From NCBI GenBank assembly GCA_030686115.1, contig CP131612.1:992001-1056000 (forward strand): DNA of 64,000 nucleotides. Direction: 5' to 3'. The position numbers and the translations under genes are program-made. Below, piece by piece: positions 1 through 10,517 of the stretch. Positions within the stretch are counted from its first letter, which is position 1. The number at the start of each line of letters is the position of its first letter. The DNA comes from Psychrobacter cibarius (GTDB lineage Bacteria; Pseudomonadota; Gammaproteobacteria; Pseudomonadales; Moraxellaceae). The notes under the pieces were generated by a model. The model did not search any database, was not told the origin of the DNA, and saw only the letters and a program-made list of their open reading frames with translations.

Positions 1-1
1 T

Positions 2-616
2 CCATTGACGCATTTTGATGCCTCACCTGATCCAATGGCCGCATGGCTGACTTTTCATCAAAACAAGCTAACAGCCAATGCTTGGGTATATATTCGAATA
101 AAGGCAGCTGGCTCAGAAAGTATAGCAGCGCAGTTGATGCATATGCGTCCAGATATTAAGGCGATTGTCCCTTGTGATGTCAATGGACAGACCCTAACCA
201 CTGAAGCGCCGCTAGCAATGAAAGACACAACCATTGCCAATTCAATCGTTGCCAATCATCTGTCTCATACCGCATTGTTACAATGGTCGAAGGATACACA
301 AGATAGAGTGCTGTCTAAAAATTATCCGTTAATAGTCAGTTGTCATGATGCCGCCAGTATTGATGCTGCCAATAAACTGGCTCATGCTCGGTTACAACAG
401 CAATTACCGCCCGTCATTGGCGCCTTTTTGTCTCCTGTACTAGTTACCCATACACATCCTGATACTGTACCACTTGGTTGGGAATCATGGTCAGCATTGG
501 CACAATTGGCTGACATGCCGATTATCGGTTTGGGTGGTTTATCACCTGTGATGATTCATCAAGTATTAGAGTATGGTGGTATCAGTGTTGCTGGTATTCG
601 ACAGTTCTTTGAATAG
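2..616 (+). CDS. C-terminal part of MutT (Nudix)/ThiE-like fusion protein, truncated by window edge
   Basis: The frame is open to the left edge, so the gene starts outside the window and only about 204 C-terminal residues are seen. The segment ends in a TIM-barrel-like region with PIIGLGGLSP followed by a VAGIRQFF tail, which resembles the phosphate-binding end of thiamine phosphate synthase/TenI proteins. In Acinetobacter and Psychrobacter such a domain is commonly fused behind a MutT 8-oxo-dGTP diphosphatase domain, so the missing N-terminus is probably Nudix. The ThiE-like half looks divergent; I do not see a full set of ThiE active-site motifs, so thiamine synthesis activity is doubtful. 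The fusion is inferred, not seen. Confidence 0.6.
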   Translation, partial: PLTHFDASPDPMAAWLTFHQNKLTANAWVYIRIKAAGSESIAAQLMHMRPDIKAIVPCDVNGQTLTTEAPLAMKDTTIANSIVANHLSHTALLQWSKDTQDRVLSKNYPLIVSCHDAASIDAANKLAHARLQQQLPPVIGAFLSPVLVTHTHPDTVPLGWESWSALAQLADMPIIGLGGLSPVMIHQVLEYGGISVAGIRQFFE

Positions 617-1056
617 TAAAAAACTAATAGAGGGAGTGTTGGCACCAATGCTGACCAGTCCTGAACTAGAATTGCCATTAATTGGCATCTATTAGGTCAA
701 ATAATTGATTTTTAATATATTTATCCAATCAGTAACTATGTGTTTATTCGGTATTTATTCTACTGCATAAACACATAGTTACTTACAAACCGTTGCTTTT
801 TCCTACATTGCGACACTGTTTTAATAGCCGAGCTGCCATTAATATATATCACCTAAACAAAGAGTACTTACTCTATATTCTTATAAGCAAATTGCTTATC
901 AATATACCTCTTAAGCCCTCTCATAATATTTGGTTTTTGCAGCGCCAGCTTTTACATTCAATATATTTTTAAAAGTTGAAGACGCACAGAAGATGAGAGT
1001 ACATATAGGGCATATAAGAAGAATAGTTAACAGTCACTATCAATAATGGTACCTCT
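617..1056. other. Intergenic region, no gene
   Basis: This AT-rich 440-bp stretch has no convincing ORF. Its one clear structure is the 17-bp inverted repeat at 731-783, listed separately. No strong promoter could be assigned to the downstream lipocalin. Confidence 0.6.
731..783. repeat. Perfect 17-bp inverted repeat
   Basis: Arms 731-747 and 767-783 are exact reverse complements and are separated by a 19-base loop. No T tract follows on either strand, so it is not a standard intrinsic terminator. It lies about 115 bases after the upstream stop codon. It could be an RNA 3'-end structure, a protein-binding site or a small repeat element. Confidence 0.8.
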
Positions 1057-2301
1057 ATGAAAACCAATAAGTTACCTCAATCAGCATGGTCTGATACAAA
1101 GGAAGCTGGTTCTCAATCTAAGCAGACTACCCAGTCGCGCCACTATCATCTCAATGAGGATAGTACACGGCAGACAGGTCACGCCAGCAACGATGCTAGC
1201 TACAACCATGATAATCTAAATGACCAATATTCTACCCATTTGGCAAAAAAAACGTCTTCGCAAGATCACTATTTTGGATATAAAAGCGCCGATAAGAGCC
1301 TTGTACAGGCAAAAGAGTCTGCTATGATTAACAGCAACAATAACAAAGACGGCGATTCAAAACATAGCGAAAGCAGTAATTTCGTTAGTGATTGCTGTAC
1401 CAAGGATAGTGGTCACTGCACTAACGATTATAAATGGTCACAAGAGTTGAGCGAAAAAGAACCGTTAATATCAGATTTTTTAGGGGATAAGATAAATGGT
1501 TCAATAAATTCTCCTGTGCGAAAAGAATCTGGACAGAACCACCATTCAAAGCAAAATACTGATTCATCATCAACCTCTACTTACTCATCATACAAAGAAA
1601 TACCGGAGCGTATATTTATGAATGGACTTATCAAGCATACGGGCATAGCTCTAGCAATTATCATCCCATTAGCTGCATTTTCAGCGTATGCGGCGACGCC
1701 ACCAGTTAATGCTACCGCTGACATGACTGCTAACGCCACTACTGATAGAACCACTACAGAGACACTGTCAATCAAGCCAAGCGCCATCATTCATAAGTCT
1801 GCAAGCACACCGACCACAGTGGATAGCGTTGATCTAAAAAGGTATGCAGGGACATGGTATGAGATAGGTCGTTTGCCCATGTATTTTCAGCGCAATTGTG
1901 CCAGTGATGTCACCGCCAATTATACGGAAAAAACCGACGGTTCAGGTATCATAGTCACTAATAAATGCGTACAGAAAGACGGTTCTGGTATTACTTCTGA
2001 GGGTATCGCTAAGCCTGTTGATGAGTCAGGCAGTAAGTTAAAGGTCACATTTCTACCATCGTGGATTCGTTGGTTGCCAGTTGGTCGTGCCGACTATTGG
2101 GTACTAGCACGTGATGCTGATTACAAGACTGCTTTAGTAGGAACACCTGATAAAAAATATTTATGGTTATTGGCGCGTTCGCCAAACGTCACTCAAGAAA
2201 CTTATGCCAAATATCGTCAAATCGCTCAACAGCAAGGCTATGACTTAAAAGAATTTAAGTTAACCCCGCAGACCAATCAAACGGTTAGCCTCGTTCCATA
2301 A
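1057..2301 (+). CDS. Blc-type lipocalin with long N-terminal open frame
   Basis: Residues from about 250 onward form a bacterial lipocalin (Blc/apolipoprotein-D type): DLKRYAGTWYEIGRLP, then FQRNC, and a second conserved block around WIRWLPVGRADYWVLARD. This family binds lipids at the outer membrane or in the periplasm. An in-frame ATG at 1618 (residue 188) is preceded by a GGAG at 1604-1607 and opens a hydrophobic, signal-like segment (GIALAIIIPLAAFSAYAA). That is the classical start and gives 227 aa. The 187 codons upstream of it are open, hydrophilic and rich in Ser, Asn, Asp and His. Such a long stop-free run is unlikely by chance, so the longer start is listed, although no good ribosome site precedes 1057. 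There is no lipobox, so if it is secreted it is probably a soluble periplasmic or inner-membrane anchored form. Confidence 0.75.
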   Translation: MKTNKLPQSAWSDTKEAGSQSKQTTQSRHYHLNEDSTRQTGHASNDASYNHDNLNDQYSTHLAKKTSSQDHYFGYKSADKSLVQAKESAMINSNNNKDGDSKHSESSNFVSDCCTKDSGHCTNDYKWSQELSEKEPLISDFLGDKINGSINSPVRKESGQNHHSKQNTDSSSTSTYSSYKEIPERIFMNGLIKHTGIALAIIIPLAAFSAYAATPPVNATADMTANATTDRTTTETLSIKPSAIIHKSASTPTTVDSVDLKRYAGTWYEIGRLPMYFQRNCASDVTANYTEKTDGSGIIVTNKCVQKDGSGITSEGIAKPVDESGSKLKVTFLPSWIRWLPVGRADYWVLARDADYKTALVGTPDKKYLWLLARSPNVTQETYAKYRQIAQQQGYDLKEFKLTPQTNQTVSLVP

Positions 2302-2649
2302 CGAGCATCACTTACTAGATACTGGGTTAAATAGTAGTGTTACTTCATCATCCACTATTTGATACTGGCAATCATGAACAATAAGGCAGCATAATTGGCT
2401 GCCTTTATTTTCATAATAACCTGCATAACTCAATAAAATGCTTTATAAGCGCTAGCAGATCGGTTATCACTGGCAAAATAGGCCGTTTTAGGCTAAAATC
2501 TAGGCGATCTCAATACTCTACATCAATAACTGACACCAATATCGTGCGGTTGCCATACTAGAGTGATTGCGTAGACCACACATAATCTATCTAATCTGTA
2601 TTCTCTATCATTTACTGATCACACATTACTGACCATAAGGATGTTTCTC
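2302..2649. other. Intergenic region with terminator and GAPDH leader
   Basis: The region holds the lipocalin terminator (2383-2411) and the leader of the GAPDH gene. I see no ORF and no other structure of note. Confidence 0.5.
2383..2411 (+). terminator. Intrinsic terminator after lipocalin gene
   Basis: An 8-bp stem (AAGGCAGC/GCTGCCTT) with a 7-base loop is followed by a T-rich tail (TTTATTTT). Confidence 0.85.
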
Positions 2650-4086
2650 GTGAGCAACGCTGATACCTTACGCCAATTACATCAAGACCACTTAAGCAAC
2701 TACAACAATCAAGAGCAACAAGCGATTGAGCTGATGGGGCTATTGAATAAGCTCTATAATGAGCAAGACGTACAAGTAACCTTGTTCGGTGACACGTTAA
2801 ATACGACGTCAGTTGGTCAAATATTGGCATTGCATCAAAAAGTAGCCTTGCGTAACCAAGACGCTAAATCTATTGATATCGCTGACACTTTAGCCATGGT
2901 TAAAGCGCTAGCGGCTAATGATAAGCTTCAGTCTGCACAGGTTGATGTTGGTCAATTAATCGCTAATGACAGTGATTTACAAGCAGCACTTCAAGCCGTT
3001 AATAATGATGACACTACTGTTAATCCTGCGACTGATGTTGTGCTATACGGTTTTGGTCGTATCGGTCGTATCTTAACTCGCCTGCTATTATCACAAGCGT
3101 CAAGTGCTAAAGGTATGCAGTTAAAAGCCATCGTTGTACGTCCTGCGGCATCTGGCGATTTGGCCAAGCGCGCCTCATTGCTAGAGCGTGATTCGATTCA
3201 TGGTAGCTTTGCTGGTGGCGTGGTGGTTGATGATGAAAACAACGGCTTGATTATCAATGGCCGCTTTGTTCAGGTTATCTACGCTAAAGATCCAAGCGAG
3301 ATTGATTATACGGCTTACGGTATTAATGATGCGTTAGTGATTGACAATACGGGCATTTGGAAAGATGAAGCGGGTCTTGGCAAGCATTTGCAATCGACTG
3401 GTGTGAAAAAAGTCCTATTAACAGCCCCAGCTGGCGGTGAGATTAAAAACGTTGTTTATGGTGTAAATAACGAAACAGTCGGTGAAGATACCATCGTCAG
3501 TGCGGCGAGCTGTACCACCAACGCAATCACCCCAACGTTAAAAGTATTGAACGATGAATACGGTATCGAAAACGGTCACGTTGAAACGATTCACTCATTC
3601 ACTAACGATCAAAACTTGATTGATAATTATCATAAAGCGGATCGCCGTGGTCGTAGTGCTGTATTGAATATGGTTATTACCAGTACGGGTGCTGCTAAAG
3701 CGGTTGGTAAAGCACTGCCAGAGCTTAGTGGTAAACTAACGGGTAATGCCATCCGTGTACCAACGCCAAACGTCAGCTTAGCGATTTTAAACTTGAATCT
3801 TAAAACAGCACCAGAAAATGCTGATGCATTAAACGAGTTTATGCGTAAAGTATCTAATAGCAGTCAGTGGCAAACACAGATTGCTTATACAGATTCTACT
3901 GAAGCGGTATCGACGGATTTTGTTGGTGATACCCATGTAGGTATCGTTGATGCCCAAGCGACTATTTTGACCGACAATCATGCCATTGTTTATATCTGGT
4001 ATGACAATGAAGTTGGTTATAGTACGCAAGTATTACGTTTAGCCACACAAATGGCAGGCATCAGTTATACACAGATTCCAGCTTAA
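2650..4086 (+). CDS. gap: Glyceraldehyde-3-phosphate dehydrogenase, long form
   Basis: This enzyme converts glyceraldehyde 3-phosphate to 1,3-bisphosphoglycerate with NAD(P). The Rossmann motif YGFGRIGRILTRLL is visible, and SAASCTTNAITP carries the active-site Cys (about residue 288 from this start). At 478 aa it is about 140 residues longer than ordinary GAPDH. The extra N-terminal region is helical (about residues 1-125) and is known from the long GAPDH paralogues of Pseudomonas and Acinetobacter. The GTG at 2650 is chosen as start because AAGGA at 2637-2641 lies 8 bases upstream of it. The in-frame ATG at 2641 overlaps that ribosome site and cannot use it. The gene stands alone and a hairpin follows. 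Confidence 0.93.
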   Translation: MSNADTLRQLHQDHLSNYNNQEQQAIELMGLLNKLYNEQDVQVTLFGDTLNTTSVGQILALHQKVALRNQDAKSIDIADTLAMVKALAANDKLQSAQVDVGQLIANDSDLQAALQAVNNDDTTVNPATDVVLYGFGRIGRILTRLLLSQASSAKGMQLKAIVVRPAASGDLAKRASLLERDSIHGSFAGGVVVDDENNGLIINGRFVQVIYAKDPSEIDYTAYGINDALVIDNTGIWKDEAGLGKHLQSTGVKKVLLTAPAGGEIKNVVYGVNNETVGEDTIVSAASCTTNAITPTLKVLNDEYGIENGHVETIHSFTNDQNLIDNYHKADRRGRSAVLNMVITSTGAAKAVGKALPELSGKLTGNAIRVPTPNVSLAILNLNLKTAPENADALNEFMRKVSNSSQWQTQIAYTDSTEAVSTDFVGDTHVGIVDAQATILTDNHAIVYIWYDNEVGYSTQVLRLATQMAGISYTQIPA

Positions 4087-4203
4087 TACATTTGTACAGC
4101 AGTAGTGAGTTTTTAATATTGAGGTACTCTTCATAAGAAAGTACTTTGATAGTCACTTTTAGCATGGACAAATAGATGTGATTTTTTAAGTTAATATATA
4201 CCG

Positions 4204-4240
4204 CACCCGATAGTCCAATTGGTTATCGGGTGTTATTGTC
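4204..4240 (+). terminator. Probable terminator after GAPDH gene
   Basis: A 9-bp stem CACCCGATA/TATCGGGTG with an 11-base loop is followed by a weak T-rich stretch. The T tract is interrupted, so efficiency is uncertain. Confidence 0.55.
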
Positions 4241-4363
4241 ATAAATAAAGCAATGATATAATGATATATAGCAACATAGACGCAAGTCTCCTATTTTTTA
4301 AAAGATACCTATAGGCAAAAAAGCAGTATATGACTGCTATTGAGTCTATAAACTAGAGTGTAA

Positions 4364-5596
<1,233 letters not shown>

Positions 5597-5675
5597 GCTA
5601 ACACGCTTGAGCTGATATACTTGAGTTTTTTAGATCAATCCCCGTAATCAATTCACATGAGAGACAGGAGTTTAT

Positions 5676-6848
5676 ATGGCAGGTGACATAGAAAACACGA
5701 CCGAAGAAGCAAGGTTTATTAAACAAACTCGCAACTTTGATATTCAGCGCGTTATTGTCAAGATTGGCTCATCGTTGTTAACCAATAACGGTCGAGGGCT
5801 GGATCGAACTGCCATATACGAGTGGGCAAAGCAGATTGCCAAGCTGCATAAGCAAGGCGTCGAAGTGCTACTGGTATCGTCAGGTGCCGTTGCTGAAGGT
5901 GTGGTACGAATGAACCTTGAGGAACGCCCGAAGAAACTAGCAGCACTACAGGCCTGTGCTTCTATTGGTCAAATGGGTTTGATTGAAACGTGGTGGTCAG
6001 CATTAATCCAACATGGTATTCAAAGCTCGCAGCTGCTACTAACACATGATGATTTGTCTAATCGTAGCCGTTATCTCAATACGACGGGCGCGTTGACACA
6101 ATTACTAGAGTGGCGCGTGCTCCCAGTCATCAATGAAAATGATACCATTACCATTGATGAAATTAAATTTGGTGATAACGATACTTTGGGCGCGATGGCG
6201 GCGGCGATGGTCAATGCCGATTTATATATCATTTTGACTGATCAAGATGGGGTGTTTACGGACAACCCACGTGACAATCCTAATGCAAAAATGATTCGCC
6301 AAGAGCGTGCGATGGCGGATTACCTATTTGATATTGCAGGAGATGGTGGCAAGCTTGGTCGCGGCGGTATGCTGACCAAAATTCGTGCTGGTCGTCTTGC
6401 AGCGATGGGTGGTTGTCCAACCGTTATCGTGAGCGGTGCTATCGATGATGTTATCACTCGTGTGGTATCAGGCGAAGCGGTTGGTACTTTATTGACCACC
6501 AATGATCAAGACAAAATCATTGCACGTAAACAATGGCTTGCCGCACATTTACGTATGTCAGGCACTCTAATAGTCGATGCAGGCGCAGCAAAAGCAGTAG
6601 TTGAGCATCACAAGAGCTTGCTACCGGTCGGCGTTGTGGAAGTACGCGGTGATTTCGATGAAGGTGACGTGGTTGAGGTGGTGCATCAAGATACGGGCGA
6701 GCGTTTAGCGGTTGGACAAGTGAACTTCTCATCTCGTGATGCTTGCCGAGTGGCTCGCGAGCGTACTGAACAGTTTGATAGAATTCTTGGTAATAATGAA
6801 GAGCGTGTGGTCATGGTACACCGTGATAATTTAGCGCTGACCATGTAG
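5676..6848 (+). CDS. proB: Glutamate 5-kinase
   Basis: ProB phosphorylates glutamate, the first step of proline synthesis. The amino-acid kinase domain shows VIVKIGSSLLTN, LVSSGAVAEG, INENDTI and KLGRGGMLTKI. A PUA domain occupies about residues 285-375 (GTLIVDAGAAKAV to GQVNFSS), as in E. coli ProB. The N-terminus is about 20 residues longer than usual. An AGGAG about 7 bases before the ATG supports the chosen start. It lies downstream of obgE. Confidence 0.96.
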   Translation: MAGDIENTTEEARFIKQTRNFDIQRVIVKIGSSLLTNNGRGLDRTAIYEWAKQIAKLHKQGVEVLLVSSGAVAEGVVRMNLEERPKKLAALQACASIGQMGLIETWWSALIQHGIQSSQLLLTHDDLSNRSRYLNTTGALTQLLEWRVLPVINENDTITIDEIKFGDNDTLGAMAAAMVNADLYIILTDQDGVFTDNPRDNPNAKMIRQERAMADYLFDIAGDGGKLGRGGMLTKIRAGRLAAMGGCPTVIVSGAIDDVITRVVSGEAVGTLLTTNDQDKIIARKQWLAAHLRMSGTLIVDAGAAKAVVEHHKSLLPVGVVEVRGDFDEGDVVEVVHQDTGERLAVGQVNFSSRDACRVARERTEQFDRILGNNEERVVMVHRDNLALTM

Positions 6849-7090
6849 ACCATTCATGGTATTCATCTAATTTCAAATATGAGCACGATATTATTGATTA
6901 AAGACCAACGGCAAATGACGCTCTAAAAAGCACAAATACTTTTAATGATTATTATTCTTATGATTGTTAACACGAGAGATATTAACCAATAAATTGTTAT
7001 TAGCGAATATCTCATTATTTGTGGTTTTTTAGAATAGATTGTCGCTATCTAAACGTTCTAATATTCTTTTATTCAACTTATTTTATCCAG

Positions 7091-7122
7091 CACCGTATTC
7101 ATTGATGATCATGAATGCGGTG
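7091..7122 (+). promoter_or_regulatory. Hairpin just upstream of hemE ribosome site
   Basis: A 12-bp stem (7091-7102 with 7111-7122, one G-U pair) has an 8-base loop and is followed by TTGTTTTGG. It ends 7 bases before the GGAGA ribosome site of hemE. It may be the proB-side terminator or a leader element that controls hemE translation. Confidence 0.55.
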
Positions 7123-7141
7123 TTGTTTTGGAGATTTGTAC

Positions 7142-8278
7142 ATGAGTGCTTCAGACAATAGTAACTCGATCCAGCAAGAGTTTGCGCCTTTAAAGAACGA
7201 CAGATTGTTACGGGCATTACGCTTTGAATCAATAGACACCACGCCAGTCTGGATGATGCGTCAAGCTGGTCGTTATTTACCAGAATATAAAGCCACTCGT
7301 GCAGAAGCGGGCGACTTTATGAGTCTGTGCAAAGATACGGACCGCGCCACTGAAGTCACTTTACAGCCACTACGCCGCTATGATTTAGATGCTGCTATCT
7401 TATTTAGTGATATTTTGACCATACCTGATGCTATGGGTCTAGGCTTATACTTCGAGGCGGGCGAAGGCCCTAAGTTTAAACATCCTATTCGTACGCAAGC
7501 AGACTTAGATAGATTGCCAGTACTTGAACCCAATGATTCTCTTGATTATGTCATGCGTGCAGTGACGAGCATTCGCAAAGCGTTAAATGGTCAAGTGCCG
7601 TTATTTGGTTTCTCTGGTAGTCCGTGGACATTGGCCACTTACATGATCGAAGGCGGCAGTTCAAAAGACTATCGTTATACTAAAGGCTTTTTGTATAGTA
7701 ACCCTGATTTTCTGCATCAATTATTAGATAAATTAGCCACTTCTGTCATTGATTATCTAGATGCACAAGTGGTCGCTGGTGCTCAAATTCTACAGATTTT
7801 TGATAGTTGGGGCGGGGCGCTTGGTCATCGTCAGTTTATTGATTTTTCTCATGCTTATAATAAGCGTATCGTCGCTGAATTAAAAGTACGCCATCCGCAA
7901 ATACCAGTGGTATTATTTACCAAAGGTGGTGGGTTATGGTTGGATGTGCAAGCAGATAGTCAAGCCGATGTTTTAGGATTAGATTGGACGATGCCCATTG
8001 ATCGTGCACGCCAAGTATTGGCTGAAAGTCAGCGTCAATTGACCAAACAGCATAAAAAACTACAGAGTAGTAAAGCCATTCAAGGCAACTTAGATCCAGC
8101 AACATTGTATGGTTCACCTGCGACGATTCGTGCTGAAGTAAATGCAATGCTTGATAGTGCTTATGCAAGCGGCGAAAAAACGGGTTATATAGCAAACTTA
8201 GGTCATGGTATTACGCAGTGGGTCAATCCTGACAATGCCAAAGTATTTATCGATGCGGTGCACGATTATAAAATCTAA
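7142..8278 (+). CDS. hemE: Uroporphyrinogen decarboxylase
   Basis: HemE removes four carboxyl groups from uroporphyrinogen III to give coproporphyrinogen III in heme synthesis. The first family signature [15 protein letters not shown] lies at about 35-49, and [12 protein letters not shown] follows. [17 protein letters not shown] and the C-terminal [10 protein letters not shown] are also typical. The ATG at 7142 is preferred because GGAGA at 7130-7134 lies 7 bases upstream; the ATG at 7115 would place that site inside the gene. The 378-aa length includes a short N-terminal extension of about 15-20 residues. Confidence 0.96.
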   Translation: MSASDNSNSIQQEFAPLKNDRLLRALRFESIDTTPVWMMRQAGRYLPEYKATRAEAGDFMSLCKDTDRATEVTLQPLRRYDLDAAILFSDILTIPDAMGLGLYFEAGEGPKFKHPIRTQADLDRLPVLEPNDSLDYVMRAVTSIRKALNGQVPLFGFSGSPWTLATYMIEGGSSKDYRYTKGFLYSNPDFLHQLLDKLATSVIDYLDAQVVAGAQILQIFDSWGGALGHRQFIDFSHAYNKRIVAELKVRHPQIPVVLFTKGGGLWLDVQADSQADVLGLDWTMPIDRARQVLAESQRQLTKQHKKLQSSKAIQGNLDPATLYGSPATIRAEVNAMLDSAYASGEKTGYIANLGHGITQWVNPDNAKVFIDAVHDYKI

Positions 8279-8388
8279 AGCCGCTAGAATCTAAAAATGA
8301 CAAAGTTCAGGTATATAAGCGAGCTTTCTATCTAAGATTTGTTTAACAAATACTGATATTTACCAAGTAAAAGAAAAAGGAATATCTT

Positions 8389-9456
8389 ATGATTTCAGCA
8401 GCGATTGTTGGTGGCACAGGTTATACGGGTATTGAGCTGATTCGCTTGTTATCTGCGCATCCTGAAGTATCTATTGATTTGCTAACCTCGCGTAGCGAAG
8501 CTGGTACACGCGCTGATGAGATATTTCCAAGCTTACGCGGTATATCAGATATTGTCTTTAGCGACTTGGGCGATGAGACGCTTGCAACGCTGCAAAAGTG
8601 TGATGTGGTCTTTTTTGCCACTCCACATGGCGTAGCGATGAAGCAAGCAGAGGCGCTAACGCAAGCCGGTGTGAAAGTCATTGATTTGGCTGCTGACTTT
8701 CGTTTGCAGTCACTGTCCGATTTTGAACACTGGTATCAGCAGTCGCATGCTTGTCCTGAGCTACTAAAGACAGCTGTTTATGGTTTACCTGAAGTGAATC
8801 GAGATAAACTTGCCACTGCTTTAGTCGTCGGTAATCCTGGTTGTTATCCGACCACTGCTATTTTGGGTTTGAAACCAATAATCGATATGCAAAATAAGCA
8901 AGCAGAGAGATTGGTGGAATCACGCATCGTTATCGATGCAAAGTCTGGTGTTTCTGGCGCTGGTCGCCAAGCTTCACTTGCGCTTAATTATGCTGAAACT
9001 ACTGATAACTTTAAAGCTTATAGCGTTGAAGGACATCGTCACCTGCCCGAGATTGAGCAAGGTGTGGCGCAGTTATTAGACAGCCAGTTCACCCATCGCA
9101 TTCGTTTTTTACCGCACCTTGTACCGATGATACGTGGCATGCTGAGCTCTATTCATCTTGAGCTGACGGATGCGGGTGCTGCCATTGATTGGCAGCAGAT
9201 ATTTGAAACATGCTATGAATCAGAAGCGTTTATTGATGTCATGCCAAAAGGTATTTATCCAGATACCCGTAGTGTCCGCGCCAGCAACCGTTTACGCATT
9301 GCTGTGCATCAAAACAATGAACGTTCGGAATTGACAGTAATTGTCGTACAAGACAATTTGGTAAAAGGCGCAGCAGGACAAGCGGTACAAAATATGAATG
9401 TCATGTTCGGATTCGATGAAACAATGGGTCTAAACTTTGCACCTATTGTTCCGTAG
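8389..9456 (+). CDS. argC: N-acetyl-gamma-glutamyl-phosphate reductase
   Basis: ArgC reduces N-acetylglutamyl phosphate to the semialdehyde with NADPH in arginine synthesis. VGGTGYTGIELIRLL is the Rossmann dinucleotide motif, and VVGNPGCYPTT carries the catalytic Cys (Cys152). The VKSGVSGAG-like KSGVSGAGR loop and the histidine-rich GHRHLPEI segment are present. The 355-aa length is normal for the long bacterial type. AAAAAGG lies close upstream of the ATG. It follows hemE by 110 bases with no terminator between, so they may share a transcript. Confidence 0.97.
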   Translation: MISAAIVGGTGYTGIELIRLLSAHPEVSIDLLTSRSEAGTRADEIFPSLRGISDIVFSDLGDETLATLQKCDVVFFATPHGVAMKQAEALTQAGVKVIDLAADFRLQSLSDFEHWYQQSHACPELLKTAVYGLPEVNRDKLATALVVGNPGCYPTTAILGLKPIIDMQNKQAERLVESRIVIDAKSGVSGAGRQASLALNYAETTDNFKAYSVEGHRHLPEIEQGVAQLLDSQFTHRIRFLPHLVPMIRGMLSSIHLELTDAGAAIDWQQIFETCYESEAFIDVMPKGIYPDTRSVRASNRLRIAVHQNNERSELTVIVVQDNLVKGAAGQAVQNMNVMFGFDETMGLNFAPIVP

Positions 9457-9557
9457 CAGATGTTTAGCTGTGGTCAAATCATTCACATTTATGGTGCTAG
9501 GTATTGATTATAAATTCCGCTATAATATTGCCATTACTGTTAAGAGATATTGTCTAA

Positions 9558-10424
9558 ATGCGTGTCAAGCTTGTACGACGCTTTTGCTCACAGCCCGCAC
9601 TTTCATCGTGCAAAGACTCTGATTTGTATCATTTAGAGCGTAGTCCGCATTCTCTTAAAACCAATGCTAGTTCAGTAACTAAGGTAGGTGGTACCCAACA
9701 AGGGGCATCCACATTGGTGTTGGCTCTCTTTGTCGTTGTCATATTGGTGACTGCCATTGTTGGATTGATATTCGGTCATAAATTAGGATATCAGCGTGGC
9801 TTTCATTCTATGCAAACTGAAACCAAGCAAGCGATGATCAATAGCACTGAGGCAACAGAAGCGCTTGAAGATTTGCGTCTTAGTCATAAAATAGCGGCCA
9901 ATCAAGCCGCTACTGCTAAGCAGGAGTTGGCGATTAGCTTGGCTAACATCAAAGAGTTGCGTGAAAAACAGCAAGAATTAACGGTTGAGAATAGACAAGT
10001 CTCTCAACTGAATGAATTATATGCTGATGTCCTTCGTGACAAAGGCGGCATGCCTTTACAAGTAATAGCAGCAAAGATTGAGCCGTTACCTGAAAATGCC
10101 TTCGAATATGGTTTCGATATAGGCATGCTTGCTAGCGATGGCAAAGCCAAACGCCTAAAGCCAACGTTGACGTTGCTCAATGACGATGATTTTGTAGAGG
10201 TGCCGCTAGATCCTCCAGTTTATACTATTGAAGGTATCGTTCGTATTCGTGGTCGTTTCATGATGCCATCAGGCTTTAAACCGTTACAAGTCAAACTCAG
10301 CTTACAAGCTGGCGGGCAACAAGTGGAGCAGCTCTATGATTGGAAGCTTGGCGACCGAGTTGATAATATGCCGCTATCACTTTTAGATTTACCTGAAGTC
10401 GACGAAAGTCCGATTGAGCCTTAA
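9558..10424 (+). CDS. Membrane-anchored coiled-coil protein of unknown function
   Basis: I do not recognise a named function. The 288-residue protein has a basic, Cys-containing N-terminus of about 50 residues and one membrane segment at about 51-73 (LVLALFVVVILVTAIVGLIFG). A long helical, probably coiled-coil stretch follows (about 85-160, rich in Ala, Glu and Gln), then a C-terminal beta-rich domain of about 120 residues. This layout resembles the small DUF6776-type proteins of gammaproteobacteria, but that is a recollection, not a shown match. The C-terminal part is probably periplasmic. A TATAAT at 9521-9526 may be its -10 box, though I see no good -35. Its true start could lie further in. 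Confidence 0.75.
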   Translation: MRVKLVRRFCSQPALSSCKDSDLYHLERSPHSLKTNASSVTKVGGTQQGASTLVLALFVVVILVTAIVGLIFGHKLGYQRGFHSMQTETKQAMINSTEATEALEDLRLSHKIAANQAATAKQELAISLANIKELREKQQELTVENRQVSQLNELYADVLRDKGGMPLQVIAAKIEPLPENAFEYGFDIGMLASDGKAKRLKPTLTLLNDDDFVEVPLDPPVYTIEGIVRIRGRFMMPSGFKPLQVKLSLQAGGQQVEQLYDWKLGDRVDNMPLSLLDLPEVDESPIEP

Positions 10425-10437
10425 TCTATTCATATTT

Positions 10438-10490
10438 AAGAGCGCTATAATAAGCATTGCATTTGCCAACCTCTGTTAGCGCTCTTTATT
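10438..10490 (+). terminator. Probable terminator after the coiled-coil membrane gene
   Basis: A 10-bp perfect stem AAGAGCGCTA/TAGCGCTCTT (10438-10447 with 10477-10486) has a 29-base loop and a short T-rich tail. A TATAAT lies inside the loop side (10447-10452), so the same region could carry the clpS -10 box. Confidence 0.5.
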
Positions 10491-10517
10491 CTGTTATAAA
10501 TATAACCATTAATTTGT

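Noticed and set aside
9437..9622. 61-codon frame overlapping the argC end and the next gene
   Set aside because: It overlaps argC out of frame and has no supporting start site.
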